Source: Ustilaginoidea virens (Eukaryota; Ascomycota; Sordariomycetes; Hypocreales; Clavicipitaceae). From it: a stretch of DNA of 64,000 bases. Of this stretch, positions 22,861 through 34,304 are shown in pieces. A program made the position numbers and the translations under genes. Within the stretch, counting starts at the first letter, position 1. The number at the start of each line of letters is the position of its first letter. The notes beneath the pieces were generated by a model that saw nothing but the letters and a program-made list of their open reading frames with translations, ran no database searches and was not told the origin of the DNA. The stretch spans positions 3,224,001 through 3,288,000 of the forward strand of contig NC_057316.1 in NCBI RefSeq assembly GCF_000687475.1, given 5' to 3'.

Positions 22861-23848
22861 AGAGGCTGCAGATGCGGTCAAGGCCGCGGAGTGGGGGAGA
22901 GGAAAGCTTGGCGGAGAGACGCATGTTTTCCCGGCTCGTGGGGGTTGAGGGGACAGATGGTGAAGTGCTTGGGGGGGGGTTTTCTTTATTATGATGGGAT
23001 TCCCCGTTGGGGCGGGGTCGCGAGGATTTGTATAGCATCTACAGGCGTGTACAACGGAGGCACCTCGTGGCAGCCATTTTGTTTTGAACATGGAGCAATA
23101 TGCACCTGCACCTCTGGTGGCTGACTCGTCGACGATCCGACTTCTTCCCCCAAGAACCGCGAGGGACGGCGGTGGGCGCGCAGAAATCACCCGCAAGTTG
23201 CGTGTGGGATCAACGGGCCTGCTACTCGGTACAAACAAACACAAACAACCTGGCCTTGGCCGCAAGCGATGAAATTAATATAGTGCTGTAAGTGCTCTGC
23301 TTGGCATAGCGGCCGTAGATGCTCGACAGCCCCTGGCTTGCCTTCTGCGCTCCGTCAATCAATCAACATTGTGCTCCGTACTCCGTACCTAGGGTAGGTA
23401 GGTACCTGGTACCTAACATGCCAGATGCAGGCAAAGCAGCCGGGATGCGAAAAGACCTTCCGCCAGAAGATGAACCGATCCGCACCAATCAAAGGGTCTG
23501 CAGGGGAAAAGTATGGCGGGCTGCGGAGGCGGGTCGACTTAGCTTACGGCGGACGCGGTGGCGGCGCCCACGAGGCATCAGGAGCGCCCAGCCTTGATGT
23601 CGCCGTGGGGCCGCCCCTGATCCTTCCCTGTCCCTGGGCACTGGGCACTGGCCTCCCTGGATCACATAACATTGAATACATCAATTACCAGCTTCGAATT
23701 TTGGTTTGGTTTGCCTGATGGACGGACGAGTCGGCAGACCAAACAACACACGAGACGCAACGCGAGTTGAAACACCCAGCGAACCCTTGCCAGCAGCTTT
23801 ACCGCTCCCCCCCCACAAATATCTCCTCCTGCCTCCTTCCCTCCTGTC
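22861..23848. other. Intergenic between SNU13 and NAPE-PLD-like gene
   Basis: About 990 bp with no recognisable gene. It has a motif cluster at about 23370-23420 containing GCTCCGTACTCCGTACC and TACCTAGG-type repeats, roughly 430 bp upstream of the next start codon. Confidence 0.65.
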
Positions 23849-25331
23849 ATGCTCGCATCACGTCTCCGGCATCGTCTCACCCGCAATAAAGCTCGCCTTC
23901 TCCAACAACCCGTTTCCATGACGTCCACCGCATCACCGTCAGATGGCTCGGGCCCGGCCCTGGGCCCGGCTCCCGCCCCGGCTGCCGCCTCGAGCGCTGC
24001 CTATTCCACAGCCGTCTCTAGGATTCACGGACGATCCAACATTCCGGACGAGGCAGCCTCCAACCCGCATCACGTGCTCAAGGGCGGGACTGTTGCCGGT
24101 TTCAAGAACCCGCATCTGAGGTCGACTCCCTACGGGTGGTTGTCGCTTCTCAAGAACATTGTGTTGTGAGTAGAAACGTGGAGACGAAGTGGAAAAAAAA
24201 ACACAGGGAAAAGAAACCCTGTCCTAGGGTGAATCTCTCTTCTTCCTTTTCTTCTTCTTCTTCTCCTTCTTCTCCTCCTTCTCCTTCTTCTCCTTCTTCG
24301 GCCATGGATGATGCTAACAAGACGGACTGGCTTCTTCGCTCGGCAGGCCGACTTTGCGAGGCGACCTTGAGCGCCCCGACACCTCCCCCCCCACCGTCAC
24401 GGTTCGGGAACCAGAATGGCTCCCTTGTCGAACGTGGTCGGACAAGCTCCGAGCTACGTGGCTCGGCCATGCCTGCTGCTACGTCGAGTACCCGTCCGGC
24501 CTGCGCGTTCTCTTCGACCCCGTCTTTGAAGACCGCTGCTCGCCATTCTCCTTTATGGGACCCAAGCGCTACACCAGCCGGCCCTGCAACCTAAAGGACA
24601 TCCCCGTCATCGACGCCGTGGTGATAAGCCACAGCCACTACGACCACCTCTCCCACGCATCCGTCCTCGAGATCCAGAGACACCACCCGCACGTGCAGTT
24701 CTTCGTCGGCCTCGGGCTGGAGACGTGGTTCCGCAGCAACGGCCTCCGCAACGTCACCGAGCTCGACTGGTGGGAGGAGGCCGAGCTGACGGTCCGCGTC
24801 GACGGGCCCGACGGCCGGGACAGCATCTCGGCCCGCATCTCGGCCCTGCCGTGCCAGCACACCTCTGCCCGGACGCCCTGGGACAAGGACAGCACCCTCT
24901 GGTGCTCGTGGGCCGTCAAGTCGGGCGGCAAGTCGGTCTGGTTCGGCGGCGACACGGGGTACCGCGCCGTGCCGCGCCTCCCCGCCGGCACCGACGACTA
25001 CGGCCCCGAGCTGGCGTCGCTTCCGCGGTGCCCCCAGTTCAAGCAGATTGGCGAGCTGAGGGGGCCCTTTGACCTGGGCCTCATCCCCATCGGCGCCTAC
25101 CATCCGCGCCCCGTGTTTTCCGCCATGCACGCCAACCCCTTTGACTCGGTCGAGATGTTTGTCGACACCAGGTGCCAGAGGGCCCTGGGCATCCACTGGG
25201 GGACCTGGGCCCTGACCATGGAGCCGGTGCTGGAGCCGCCCAAGCTGCTGAGGGAGGCCCTCGGCCGCAAGGGCATCCCGGAGACTGGCGTCTTTGACGT
25301 GTGCGACATTGGCGACAGCAGGGAGTTTTAG
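23849..25331 (+). CDS. NAPE-PLD-like metallo-beta-lactamase-fold hydrolase
   Basis: Exons 23849-24165 and 24347-25331; 433 aa. The N-terminus ([20 protein letters not shown]) looks like a mitochondrial presequence; a second ATG at 23918 would remove it. Conserved blocks include [40 protein letters not shown], the metal motif [38 protein letters not shown] and [13 protein letters not shown]. This is the fold and order of N-acyl-phosphatidylethanolamine-hydrolysing phospholipase D. The likely reaction is cleavage of N-acyl-PE or a related phosphodiester with two zinc ions; the true fungal substrate is not known. The 181-bp intron contains a CTT/CTC-rich tract. Codons are strongly G/C-ending. 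Confidence 0.85.
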
Positions 25332-25677
25332 GCCTGGACGACTTTGTAGTGTTGTACGATGGCAGTACTGTTGCGCATGGCATGGTTTTCTCGTAAAATT
25401 TTCCCACATCTTGTCCACGGTAGCTGGCGCACGGAGTTGTAGTCTTTTTTGTCTTTTTTTTTTTCCCTCTTTTTTTTATTTCAAAAAGATTACATTTACT
25501 CCCCCCCCCGTCTTCCCTACGAAATATTTCCCCCGCGTTCCATCCTCTTTTCCATAGCAGACGTGATGTCATTATCGAGCTTATTGCCAGTCATATCGAC
25601 AGCAACCCAAACTGCTCCTCGTCACTACCGTCATAGTCTCTTTATATTATAGCTGTGCCCCCATCTACTTGAGCTGC
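25332..25677. other. 3' flank of NAPE-PLD-like gene
   Basis: T-rich and C-run containing sequence; no gene seen. Confidence 0.6.
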
Positions 25678-26500
25678 TCAAACAAGACTAGGCGTGCATT
25701 TATGCTTCTCTGCGAGCTCCTCCTGGGCAGCCAAGTCTCCAAAAGCCTCGTCGGCCCGGATAGCATCTGGAACTCTAACTGCTTCTTGACGTTGACTGCT
25801 ACGCAAGGGTGAATGGATTGCCATGTATAGACGACGCTTGAGTACTTCGGGGCCAGCAGAGGGTATATCGGCTTATCTTCCTTGCTGTCTCCTCATACTG
25901 GCTCGTATCATTTCGACGAGATGAAGGAGACAGGCGATCCTATCCTCGTCCTCACTTGGACTCATGAGGTCATCGTTAAGCCCGCACAAGCCGCCTGATC
26001 CGATAAATTGCTCCCGTCCGCCCAGGGATGTAAAAGTCCGCGCATGTTCGGCTATTGTGTTTCCATAGAACAAGGAAATTTGTTCGAGATTCAATGGATT
26101 TCTTTACTAAGCAGGACCCAAGAAACATTCAATGAAGCTGCGTCCAACCAAGGTGCTACCTGGATCGATTTATTTCTGGAGGCATAGGACCTGTAATCTC
26201 TAATCAGGAGTTTCTTTGACTTCGCTGCCAGTTCTTGTCGCCTCTCGAATGGAATGGGAAAGCTTCAAGAATAGCGTCCCAGCGCCTGAGAAACTCATCT
26301 GCCAGGTCGAAAGAGCAAACTTCTTCACCGGACTCTAGATCGATACGATGTTCTGCGCCCCAGGGGCTAACTCTTTTCAAATTTGCATTGCATATAGCCC
26401 AAGTCCTGAAGGTAGTACATACGTCACCAGATCCCGCATCCTGACTGGGGGCTCGCGCTTCATCCAACGCACTGGTGGTCCAGTAGTACAAGGTGGGCAT
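25678..26500 (-). pseudogene. Probable degenerate protein-coding gene, unknown family
   Basis: Protein-like sequence runs along the minus strand in successive frames. It starts at ATG 26500 (MPTLYYWTTSALDEARA...) and continues to DLADEFLRRWDAILEAFPFH. It shifts frame near 26235-26250 into RQELAAKSKKLLIRDY...APWLDAASLNVSWVLLSKE. It shifts back near 26100 into LNLEQISLFYGNTIAEHAR and LMSPSEDEDRIACLLHLVEM. An in-frame TAA then precedes a further open stretch (DIPSAGPEVLKRRLYMAIHS, DAIRADEAFGDLAAQEELAE) ending at TGA 25678. I do not recognise the family. Small introns could explain part of the pattern, but no good donor/acceptor pair repairs all breaks, so two frameshifts and one stop is the simpler reading. 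Composition is more A/T-rich than its neighbours. Confidence 0.42.
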
Positions 26501-26631
26501 GTCTGGTCACTCCGGATTCGCCACCCGACCGCCCGCCAAATCAAAAACTTTCGTCACCTGCCTGCCTGTCACGGTGCACGATGATGTCACGGGTCACGTG
26601 ATGGGACTTTGTCCCATGGCGTGTGCAAACA

Positions 26632-26676
26632 GCGACGCAGCGACGCAGCGACGCAGAGACGCAGCAACGCAGCAAC
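26632..26676. repeat. Tandem AGCGACGC-type repeat
   Basis: About five copies of an 8-9 bp unit (GCGACGCA) just upstream of the small-protein gene. Confidence 0.7.
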
Positions 26677-26719
26677 CAGCAACACCATCCACCTCAACCC
26701 AACCTGCCGCCACGCCATC

Positions 26720-26793
26720 ATGGGCCTACCCCTTCACCATCCCACTGCTTCCGAACCTGCTGCCTCGACGCAGGCGCAGGCGCAGGCGCAGGC

Positions 26794-26839
<46 letters not shown>

Positions 26840-26971
26840 CAGGCCCAGCAGCATCCCGTGCCGGGCGGTGACGACGCCGCGCGCTCGGGGCGCTTGACCA
26901 AGGAGGAAGCGGATAGGCTGTACGAGGAGGCCATGGAGGAGGAGTACGCCAAGAGGGAGGGCGGCTGCTGA
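26720..26971 (+). CDS. Small acidic protein with conserved KEEADRLYEEAMEEEYAKREGG tail region
   Basis: Single exon, 83 aa, ATG at 26720. After MGLPLHHPTASEPAAS come Gln-Ala and Glu-Pro dipeptide runs (CAGGCG units at 26771-26794 and CCCGAG units at 26795-26838). Then HPVPGGDDAARSGRLTKEEA and an acidic helix ending YAKREGGC. The helix is of a kind I recall as conserved at the end of small uncharacterised proteins in Sordariomycetes (from memory, not searched). No signal peptide or membrane segment. Function unknown. The frame extends upstream without a better start. The repeat expansion makes the N-terminal half non-informative. Confidence 0.62.
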
Positions 26972-27106
26972 GACACCGGGTCCTGATGAACGGACGGGGC
27001 GCAACGAGCGCCGCCCATGCCCGGGATTCAAGTCGGGCTTGCTGTGGCGAGACGTTGCGTTTCAGGCTGACCCAGCTGGTACGCGGACCGAGATGATGCA
27101 AACCGG

Positions 27107-27107
<1 letters not shown>

Positions 27108-27136
<29 letters not shown>
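27108..27136. repeat. Poly-A tract, about 29 bp
   Basis: A-run about 135 bp after the stop of the small acidic protein and about 100 bp before the 3' end of the GH47 CDS. Confidence 0.85.
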
Positions 27137-27138
<2 letters not shown>

Positions 27139-27236
27139 TCGCTGTGTTTTATATGCACGTGTTTTATAGGTTTACGAAAGGGGCAGGGCTGGGATGCAAA
27201 GAATAAAATCCATTGAAACCACCCGAGTCTTCGTCT

Positions 27237-29073
27237 TCACCCACGCACCCTCACTGGATGGCACTCGGTGTTGTACACAAACTGATTCTTGGCCCCCTGT
27301 CCCTGCACCTGCACGGGCGAGTCCGCCGCAAAGATCAAGTACAGGTACTTGAGCGTCTCGGCCATCCAGAAGCTCTGCATCTCGTCCACAAACGCCCCGC
27401 CGTTGGCCTTGCTAATGTCCGTCAGCTCGGCGTACGCGTCGTTGACCCGGCACAGCTTGCGGATCTGGAGAAACGCGTTCCACGCCCAGTCCTGGTACTT
27501 GCTGTCGCCGGTCAGGCGGTACGCGTAGTACAGGGACTCCACCGTCTCGGGGCGCAGGATGTAGTATCCCGACGTGGTGTAGAAGCCCGCCTTGTTGTAG
27601 AACTCTTGCTGGCTGGCAGGAGGGAGCTTGTTGTTGGCGCCGCCCGAGGGGAGGGCCGCGTCCACCCACGCGAAGCCCTCGGGTCCGATGGCGGCTGCTT
27701 CTTGCACGTACGTCTCGTAGTACGATTCCGTGACTTGGATGCCGAGCCGCTTGTACTTTTCCTCGCCCAGGACTATGCCTCCGAGGATGAAATTGCCGCC
27801 GGCGAAAGCAACCACTGCAGCGGGGGCCGTCGTGTCAGTCCTCCGTTTTCAGGTGCCGTCATGTAGTGAGCTGCGAAAAAAAAAAAAAAAAAAAGAAAGA
27901 GGGAGAGAATAAAATAGCTGGTTGTCTTACAGTGACCGGAGCTGGGAAACGTCGTTTGGCCGTTGTAGCCCGACAGAAAAGACAGGTCCTTGCGGGTGGT
28001 CGGGTGCGACACCAGGTGTGCAATGGTCGATTCCACGGCGTCGACCCACCGGTCCTTGTACTTGCCAAATCCCTTGGGGTCGTAAACGTACATCTTGATC
28101 AGGTATTCGTAGAAGCTGTCGTCGCCACCGTTCCAGCCGCCCTGGCTGTCGAGAAACTTGCCGTCCTCGGTGCTCACAAACGTGCCCACCAGCCCGGGCC
28201 ATGCTTCGGGAGAACCTGTCGGTTGCAGGAGGTAGCTCTCGGCCCTTTGCGCAAGCCGTGCGTACGTTTGGTTGCCACTCAGGTCACTGAGACGGGTCCA
28301 TTCGAGCACCAGGGTGCCAATCTCGGCAATGTTGTTCGAGGTCGCGCCGCTGTTCTTCTTGGCTGGATTTAGAAACACGACTCCGTCGGGAATGCCGCTG
28401 GGCGTGTCGAATGCCACACTGAGGCTGTCACCGAGTGTCTGAGCTTGCGTCAGGAGAGCCTCGACTTTCTGGGCATCGGCCCCCAAGTGCTTGTAGGGAC
28501 CGGTGAGCAAATCGTAGGCTGTACAAACACCGGCCGCCTGTTGTTGGCTTTTCACATTACTTCATTTACTGCGCAAGAGAAGGAAAGAAGAAGCAGGCGC
28601 ACCAGAAAGAAGGCCTCCCAGGTACCGAATATTCGTCTCGAAGAGAGAGATGCCGTAGTCTTCTTGAGCCGTTGTGGTAAAGTCAATCTTGGCGACATGG
28701 TCAAGCATTGGCTGCACAATTTCCAAGCTATTCATGACAATCGCTGTGTCGAGAGCATCGACTACAGTCACACCCCATCCGGCCCTGTTGAGCAGATGAG
28801 TTGAGGAGATGCTCCCAAAGCTGCATGCAGAGAGGTCTATGACAAGGGGCCTTCAACGTACCGATCATCCACGTACGTGTTAGTCACGGGACGGAGCGTA
28901 TCGTGAGGAAAAGCATGCTTGTAGTAGCCGTTCCAGGAGATCTCGAAGGCTTGCTTAACCTCATGTGCCTTGGCATGGTCAGCTTTCGGCGGCGTGGCGG
29001 CGCGTTTGCTAGGGAGGGCGACAGCCGTGCCGGCGAGCTGCAGAAGGACATTTATCTCGCTGAGGAATCGCAT
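27237..29073 (-). CDS. Secreted GH47 class I alpha-1,2-mannosidase
   Basis: Exons 29073-28862, 28784-28603, 28518-27931 and 27814-27237; 519 aa, close to the secreted Aspergillus enzymes (about 510). A signal peptide is evident ([20 protein letters not shown]). Joined exons restore the GH47 signatures: [123 protein letters not shown] and [13 protein letters not shown]. The conserved calcium-binding end reads NTECHP instead of the usual NTEAHP. The enzyme trims alpha-1,2-linked mannose from N-glycans with inversion; a secreted form would act on glycoproteins outside the cell or in the late secretory path. Intron 3 (116 bp) contains an A/T homopolymer tract. A TATTTAA on the minus strand (about 29180) is a possible TATA element. 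Confidence 0.9.
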
Positions 29074-30830
29074 CTTCTCTGTCGCTCAGCCACAGTAGCA
29101 GGCGCTAATGGAGACGGAAACAGCGGCAAGCAGAATAAACCAGCCACGGGAACGAAGAGCGTCGGTCGCGTCGACGGTTAAATACTCTCGACCTTCTATG
29201 CAAGGCCCCACAGCACGTCGCATGGTTCATGGTTCTCTTCAGGCGCAGATCCGAGACATGGGCGTTCCGACAAGCGCATCAACATGCCCTGCCGCTCGTA
29301 TGGCCTTGGACAGACACGTCTTGTGACAAAGATGTGACGGTACGGATTATAAACAGGCACGGAAGAAGGGGCATGGAGAAAAGGAAAAAGGGGGCCACGA
29401 AAAGAATCCATGTCGCTCCATGCACCGGCTTGATGGCGGCGGTGTTGGGAAAGATGGGCGACTCTTCTGGGCAGGTGACATTTGCGGTGGGAAAGCGTAG
29501 GTCTCCGAACAGTCTTGTGATTGACTCAATCCTGGATTCAGAAGACACTTTGAATCCATGATACCTTTCCCACTGAGCTGTGCTGAGCTGTGCTGAGCTG
29601 TGCTGTAGCTCTCGTGTGTCAAACGCAGAGGATGCTTGGGTGGAGAAGAGGAGGGGAAACGCGGGAGTGCAAGGTTGGCTCGCATCGATCCATTCGCCCA
29701 CCACGTCTCCGTCATCTGATGTCGGCACTCGGACTGGTGGAGGGTTTGGACGCCTTGTCAGGGATAAGATGCGGCCTGCCAGGGCTTGATGCAGCCCGCC
29801 GACAATGGCAGTTGTGAAGGAATCAAGCGTGACCACGCTGATCCGATAACGACGATGCAACCGCATTACACAACAAGTCACCCGACAAGATCATTTTCTT
29901 GTTGTGGCGGCTCCAAGCTTGCGATTGCATTTTGACGCTCTTTTCGCGTCTGTCGATTCAAGCTGCTGCTGAACGAGGCGTGGCTCTGATCAATTGTCCA
30001 GGACAAGATGAAAGTCGAACGCAGCGTGCCGTGAAAACCCTCCCTCCCCCCAACTCCTGTCTTGGAATCGCTGCGAAGCTGAACAAGTGACAGTCCTCCT
30101 GCAAGCATCCTTTGATGGGTCAGCCCGTGCAAATGTCGTGCTTGGGTCGTGCTTGACGCGTATGTATGTTTCTTTTGCAATAAACTCGCGCTCAAAGCAT
30201 ACGCAACTGATCTCTGCCCACCATCTTGCACCAAAAACAGCCCTTCTGCAACATCCGAAAGGGGTTTTGGATTGTAGCCTTTCGACTCCGGTCTGGATCA
30301 ACGGTCACTGTGACATTGACAGACATGGTATGTACCCCAGAGGAGAAGGGGGGAGAAAACACCGCTCTCTCCATGTACTATTACGCTGCTAGGAGTCATG
30401 GTTCACGGCCGCAATCAGTAACCTGCAACACGGGAAAGTATTGACACGACAATATGCCCCCCCTCGTTGCCTTGTCAATAGCAAGTGGCCGTGTCCCTGG
30501 GTCGTTCGCTGTACATGCATGCTGTGATGGACGCGGGGAGCTTCTCGACAGCTCATTAGCTTGAAGGACCCCTGCACCAGCAAAGCGCCGGATCGGTTAA
30601 TGATGGGCCATGATGGCATAAGATCTCGGTGCATTTTACAGGCAGGTAAATTTTGCGCCCTTGCCCCTGGGCTACTCGTAGTTTCCGAGGGCGCAATTAC
30701 CGTTCCTAGCGGCATGCAGTATGCACTGCGAGGCCGCCTTGGCGTTGGCAACCCCTGCTGATGGCTGCCACGTTTGGGCTTTGGAGAGAATACGTAATGC
30801 TGTGTTGCTGCGTACCGCGTAGAGGAGGAA
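29074..30830. other. Gene-free 1.75-kb region
   Basis: Both flanking genes are on the minus strand, so this holds the GH47 promoter and the RAD10 3' flank. Three tandem GAGCTGTGCT units are at about 29575-29605. No reading frame shows family resemblance or codon bias; nothing else is recognised. Confidence 0.55.
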
Positions 30831-32196
30831 TCAAGCCTTCTGACGAAGTTTGGCCAGCGCTTCTGCAACGCCGCTGCTCAACGCATCATCATCTTCGGCG
30901 CCCGTAGCTCTGGGTACTCGCGGTGTCTGGCCAATGTTGGAAATCGATCCTCCAGTTTGCTGCAAATCATTACTCGAGTCCTGAACAGTAGCCGTAGGAG
31001 GTGCCTTTTGTGCATGAAGTCCATGTTCTACATCATCGTCTCCCTCGTCCAGGAATCGAAACTGCCTTGGCGCAGTTCCGGTCGGCGTCCCCCCATCGGG
31101 TGTTGCTCTAGCACAAGATTCCCCCGAGTCCTTGTTGATTGGGGGGGGCATGCCCCCGAGAGGAACTCTTGACAGCGGCAAAGCTTGTTCCACCCTGGAG
31201 ATTCGTTCCGTATCATCTAGGCTTGCAGGGCTGGCTGCTTGCGCATGCTTGGACGCCTGCAGCCCCCGCTTGGCGGCCTTTTTGGCCCGAAATGGCTCCT
31301 CGATCGCTGCGGTCCACCTCTTCACCTTGATGCCGCCCCATCCACTGATCAAGCCGAGCTGTTCTGGCTCTGCATTGATAGCGTTTTGCAGACTGCCAAA
31401 GTTGGCGACCAGTGCTACGGCATCCGACTTGTTGAGACTTCGGGGAACAGTCACAAACTCAACGAGTCTTTCTGCATAGGTTGAGGCCGGCTGACCACGG
31501 ATGGCCGCGAAACCCGCATTCTCGTATGATTTATACAATTCGAGGTAGCGGCCTGCTTCGGCGGCCGACCAGCAGAGGATGATGGTGACATTGTTGACGA
31601 GGGACGTCTTGGACAACTCTCGCAGGCAGTCTTCGTGGTTGGTTATGTCAACCATGGTGAGCAGGACACGCAGATTGTATTTCCCTTGGAGGTTTCGAAT
31701 TCTGCCGTAGATGTATTCCGGGTGGAGGCGGTGATACTTGAGGCTGGAAAGACAAGAACCAGGCTTCCTTATTAGACAAGCGCTTCAAGTCTCCCCAAGG
31801 TCACGGCTACCGCGCGGGCACCACCACGTACGTACGCACGTACCTGAGGAAAAGAGCGCACGTGGTCAGGCCGAGAACGTAGTCGGCGGGAATATCGCTG
31901 TATTCCCACGGCATGGATCGAATGCAGGCGAGAACTGGATTCCCTCGCTGGCGAGGAGACACCAATATCGTGGGGAGGCCCGGCTGTGCCTGCGGAAGGG
32001 CTTGCGGAGTCGGTTGCACGATCTTGGCGCCGGACGAACTGGCAGGCGGCGCCTTGTCCAGCCGTTGCGGCATTGGAATTGGTCGCTGGATCTTCTGGGG
32101 AGCAGGTTGTTGAACGGTTCGGCGAGCAGGTTGTGTTGGATCTGTGGCCGCCATGGCCGCGAGGAGTGCGTCATCCGCGCCATAGTCGTCGTCCAT
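30831..32196 (-). CDS. rad10: DNA repair protein Rad10 (ERCC1)
   Basis: Exons 32196-31844 and 31743-30831; 421 aa. The 100-bp intron joins CALFLS to [20 protein letters not shown] across a phase-2 codon. The central domain has [33 protein letters not shown], and [20 protein letters not shown], the XPF-interacting nuclease-like core. It is followed by tandem helix-hairpin-helix sequence ([20 protein letters not shown] and [20 protein letters not shown]). A poorly conserved basic/acidic tail of about 130 residues follows. With Rad1/XPF it forms the structure-specific endonuclease of nucleotide excision repair, interstrand-crosslink repair and single-strand annealing. Starts [17 protein letters not shown]. 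Confidence 0.93.
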
Positions 32197-34304
32197 TCTT
32201 GAATCCGGATTCGCGAGCTGATGGGAAGAAGCAGGTCCGAAGGCAGTAATGATGAGCGTTGCAAATACTGTATGTAGTAGGTGCGTGCCGTGGCAGGATA
32301 AAGGGGGGGGGGTTTCACAGACGGGCCAAAAGCCGGGTCCTTGGGTGATGGCAAGCAAAGAGGGATGGATTGACGCCTACGGAGTACGGACATTGGAGTA
32401 CCTCGGGGGTTCCTTGAGATGAGAAAACCCTCCAAAACCGCAATTGAAGAGTGCATTTGCATTCTATGCTAGTGCTAGCGCTAATGCTAGTGCTAGTGCT
32501 TGGAATTCTTCCCCAGCTTCTACTTTGTAAATTGACTGCATTTAATGAACATGCTCTACCACGCAGCGTCGACTTCAGATCAGATGCAAGCAAGCATGAT
32601 GGATGATAGGCTCAGGCCTGTTACGTAAACCAAGTTGCCCCCCAGCCATCAGGCAATGTGTATTGTGCACCCTGTACCAGACCATTTGTCTATTTGGAGT
32701 ATTGATCGGCCATGATTATACTCCCCCCTATAGAATCATGCCAATCGCCGCGTTCTCCTTGCTCCAAATGCAACCTAGGACCAGGCATAGATCGTCCTGG
32801 CGGCCCGGTCTGGTCTGTTTGTCAATTACAGTGGGCCGGTCTTGGGACATGGTTTATGGTGTAGAGCAATCTATTTTCACTCTGCAGATAGAATAACACG
32901 AGTAATGGAACCAGACCAGGTTGAAAACGAGTAATTCGGCTACAAACGTGCATGTGTTTTTTTTTGTTTTTTTTTTTTTTATATCATGAAAACTACGGAT
33001 ACTCTATGCGCGATGACCATGTTGAGTCAGTCCTTGATGAGATAAGGCACCACCACCCCTTCTTCCATTGACAGCTCCCGGGGAACAGGGCATCTACCAT
33101 CAGGTATCTACAATCTAATTTACACCACCACCCCTCCCCCCCCCCCTGTCCGCAGCCGGTTCGCGTACATGCAGGCTGTCTCATGTCATGCACCGTCGGA
33201 TTCCGGGACAGAACAAGCGCTATCCGGGGATTCCAGGATTTCTTGGAAACCCACGATTACGAAAAGTATGTAGCAGGTACGTACTCACCAGCACAAGCAC
33301 AGTAAGTACCTAACATAGCACGGGCTGATGATCTTGTGCGCCCGGTCAAGACGCTGTTTGGGAGTTGTACACTGGTTGTTACAATCTGCTCCTGGGTTCA
33401 ACATCACCCACATGAGCAGGTGCACGATTTCGTCAACAAGTTTCGACTTGACCTTCTTGCCGCCAGCAAGCATCGTCCCCGGAAGACGTGGAGGGAGGGG
33501 AAAAACCCGACGGGAAAAACCGCATAAGCTAGTCGTGGCGGCGGCGGCCTTCTGAAAGGTTCAGACCGATCGATTGACCTTCCTGCCAAGGTCCAAAGGT
33601 CCAAAAGTGCCAGACCAAATATTCGACACGGCTTTCCCTCTCCCATCGTGCTGCTTCTGCTGGTAGTATCGATTGGCTGGCTCTGTTAACCCTGCAAAAC
33701 TGCGCCGCTCCGCTTACGGCCTACCACCTAACTTTCTCACGTCTGGTCGAGTCTGCACTGCAGGCAACCAACACCCAACAACAAGGTCGGGAAGTCGAAA
33801 TCGCCCATCACACACACACAACACACACACACACACACACGGCCTTTTCTTTTCCATCAATCAACACCCCAGGTGTTTTTCGACATGGCGTCGCCGGCGG
33901 CTCGGGACCCACTTGCCATCTCCCGAGTCCCCTAGGCTAGGACTCCCCGAGTTTCCACGGTCCAGACTCCAGAGTCTAGACACGATGGCGGCATGATGCG
34001 TGCTGGCGCCAGGCGACTGGAGGAAATGCCCATTGTTCCGTCGCGTATAAGCCATGCCTACCCCCCCTCCCTCTTTCTCCGCCCCGTCTTCTTTTTGCGG
34101 GCAGTTAATCTCTCGTTGCGGAGAGTCTCTTCTTGTTGGTTGCTGAAACTCTGTCGGAGGTTTCCTCTTCAGTCCCATTCAGTCCCAGTCGCATCCCAGA
34201 GTACTTACAAATAACAACGTTGAGAGGCCTTCTGTTTGTCTGTTCGTGTCTCGCTGGACATCCATCTGCTCCTCTACCCGACCCTCGAAACGCCACTGCC
34301 CAAG
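32197..34304. promoter_or_regulatory. 2.1-kb divergent intergenic region between RAD10 and LGD1
   Basis: No gene recognised. Contains degenerate GCTAGT repeats (about 32466-32500), CTACGGAGTACGGA at about 32379, T-runs at about 32957-32981, a C-run at about 33135-33146, and a (CA)n tract at 33808-33840. The 300 bp before ATG 34305 are rich in TC, as expected of a 5' UTR. Confidence 0.55.

Noticed and set aside
24591..25418. 275-codon frame antisense to the NAPE-PLD-like gene
   Set aside because: Shadow of strongly biased codons; no domain and no start context.
29279..29881. 200-codon minus-strand frame upstream of GH47
   Set aside because: Low-complexity, no codon bias and overlaps a decamer tandem repeat; no family resemblance.
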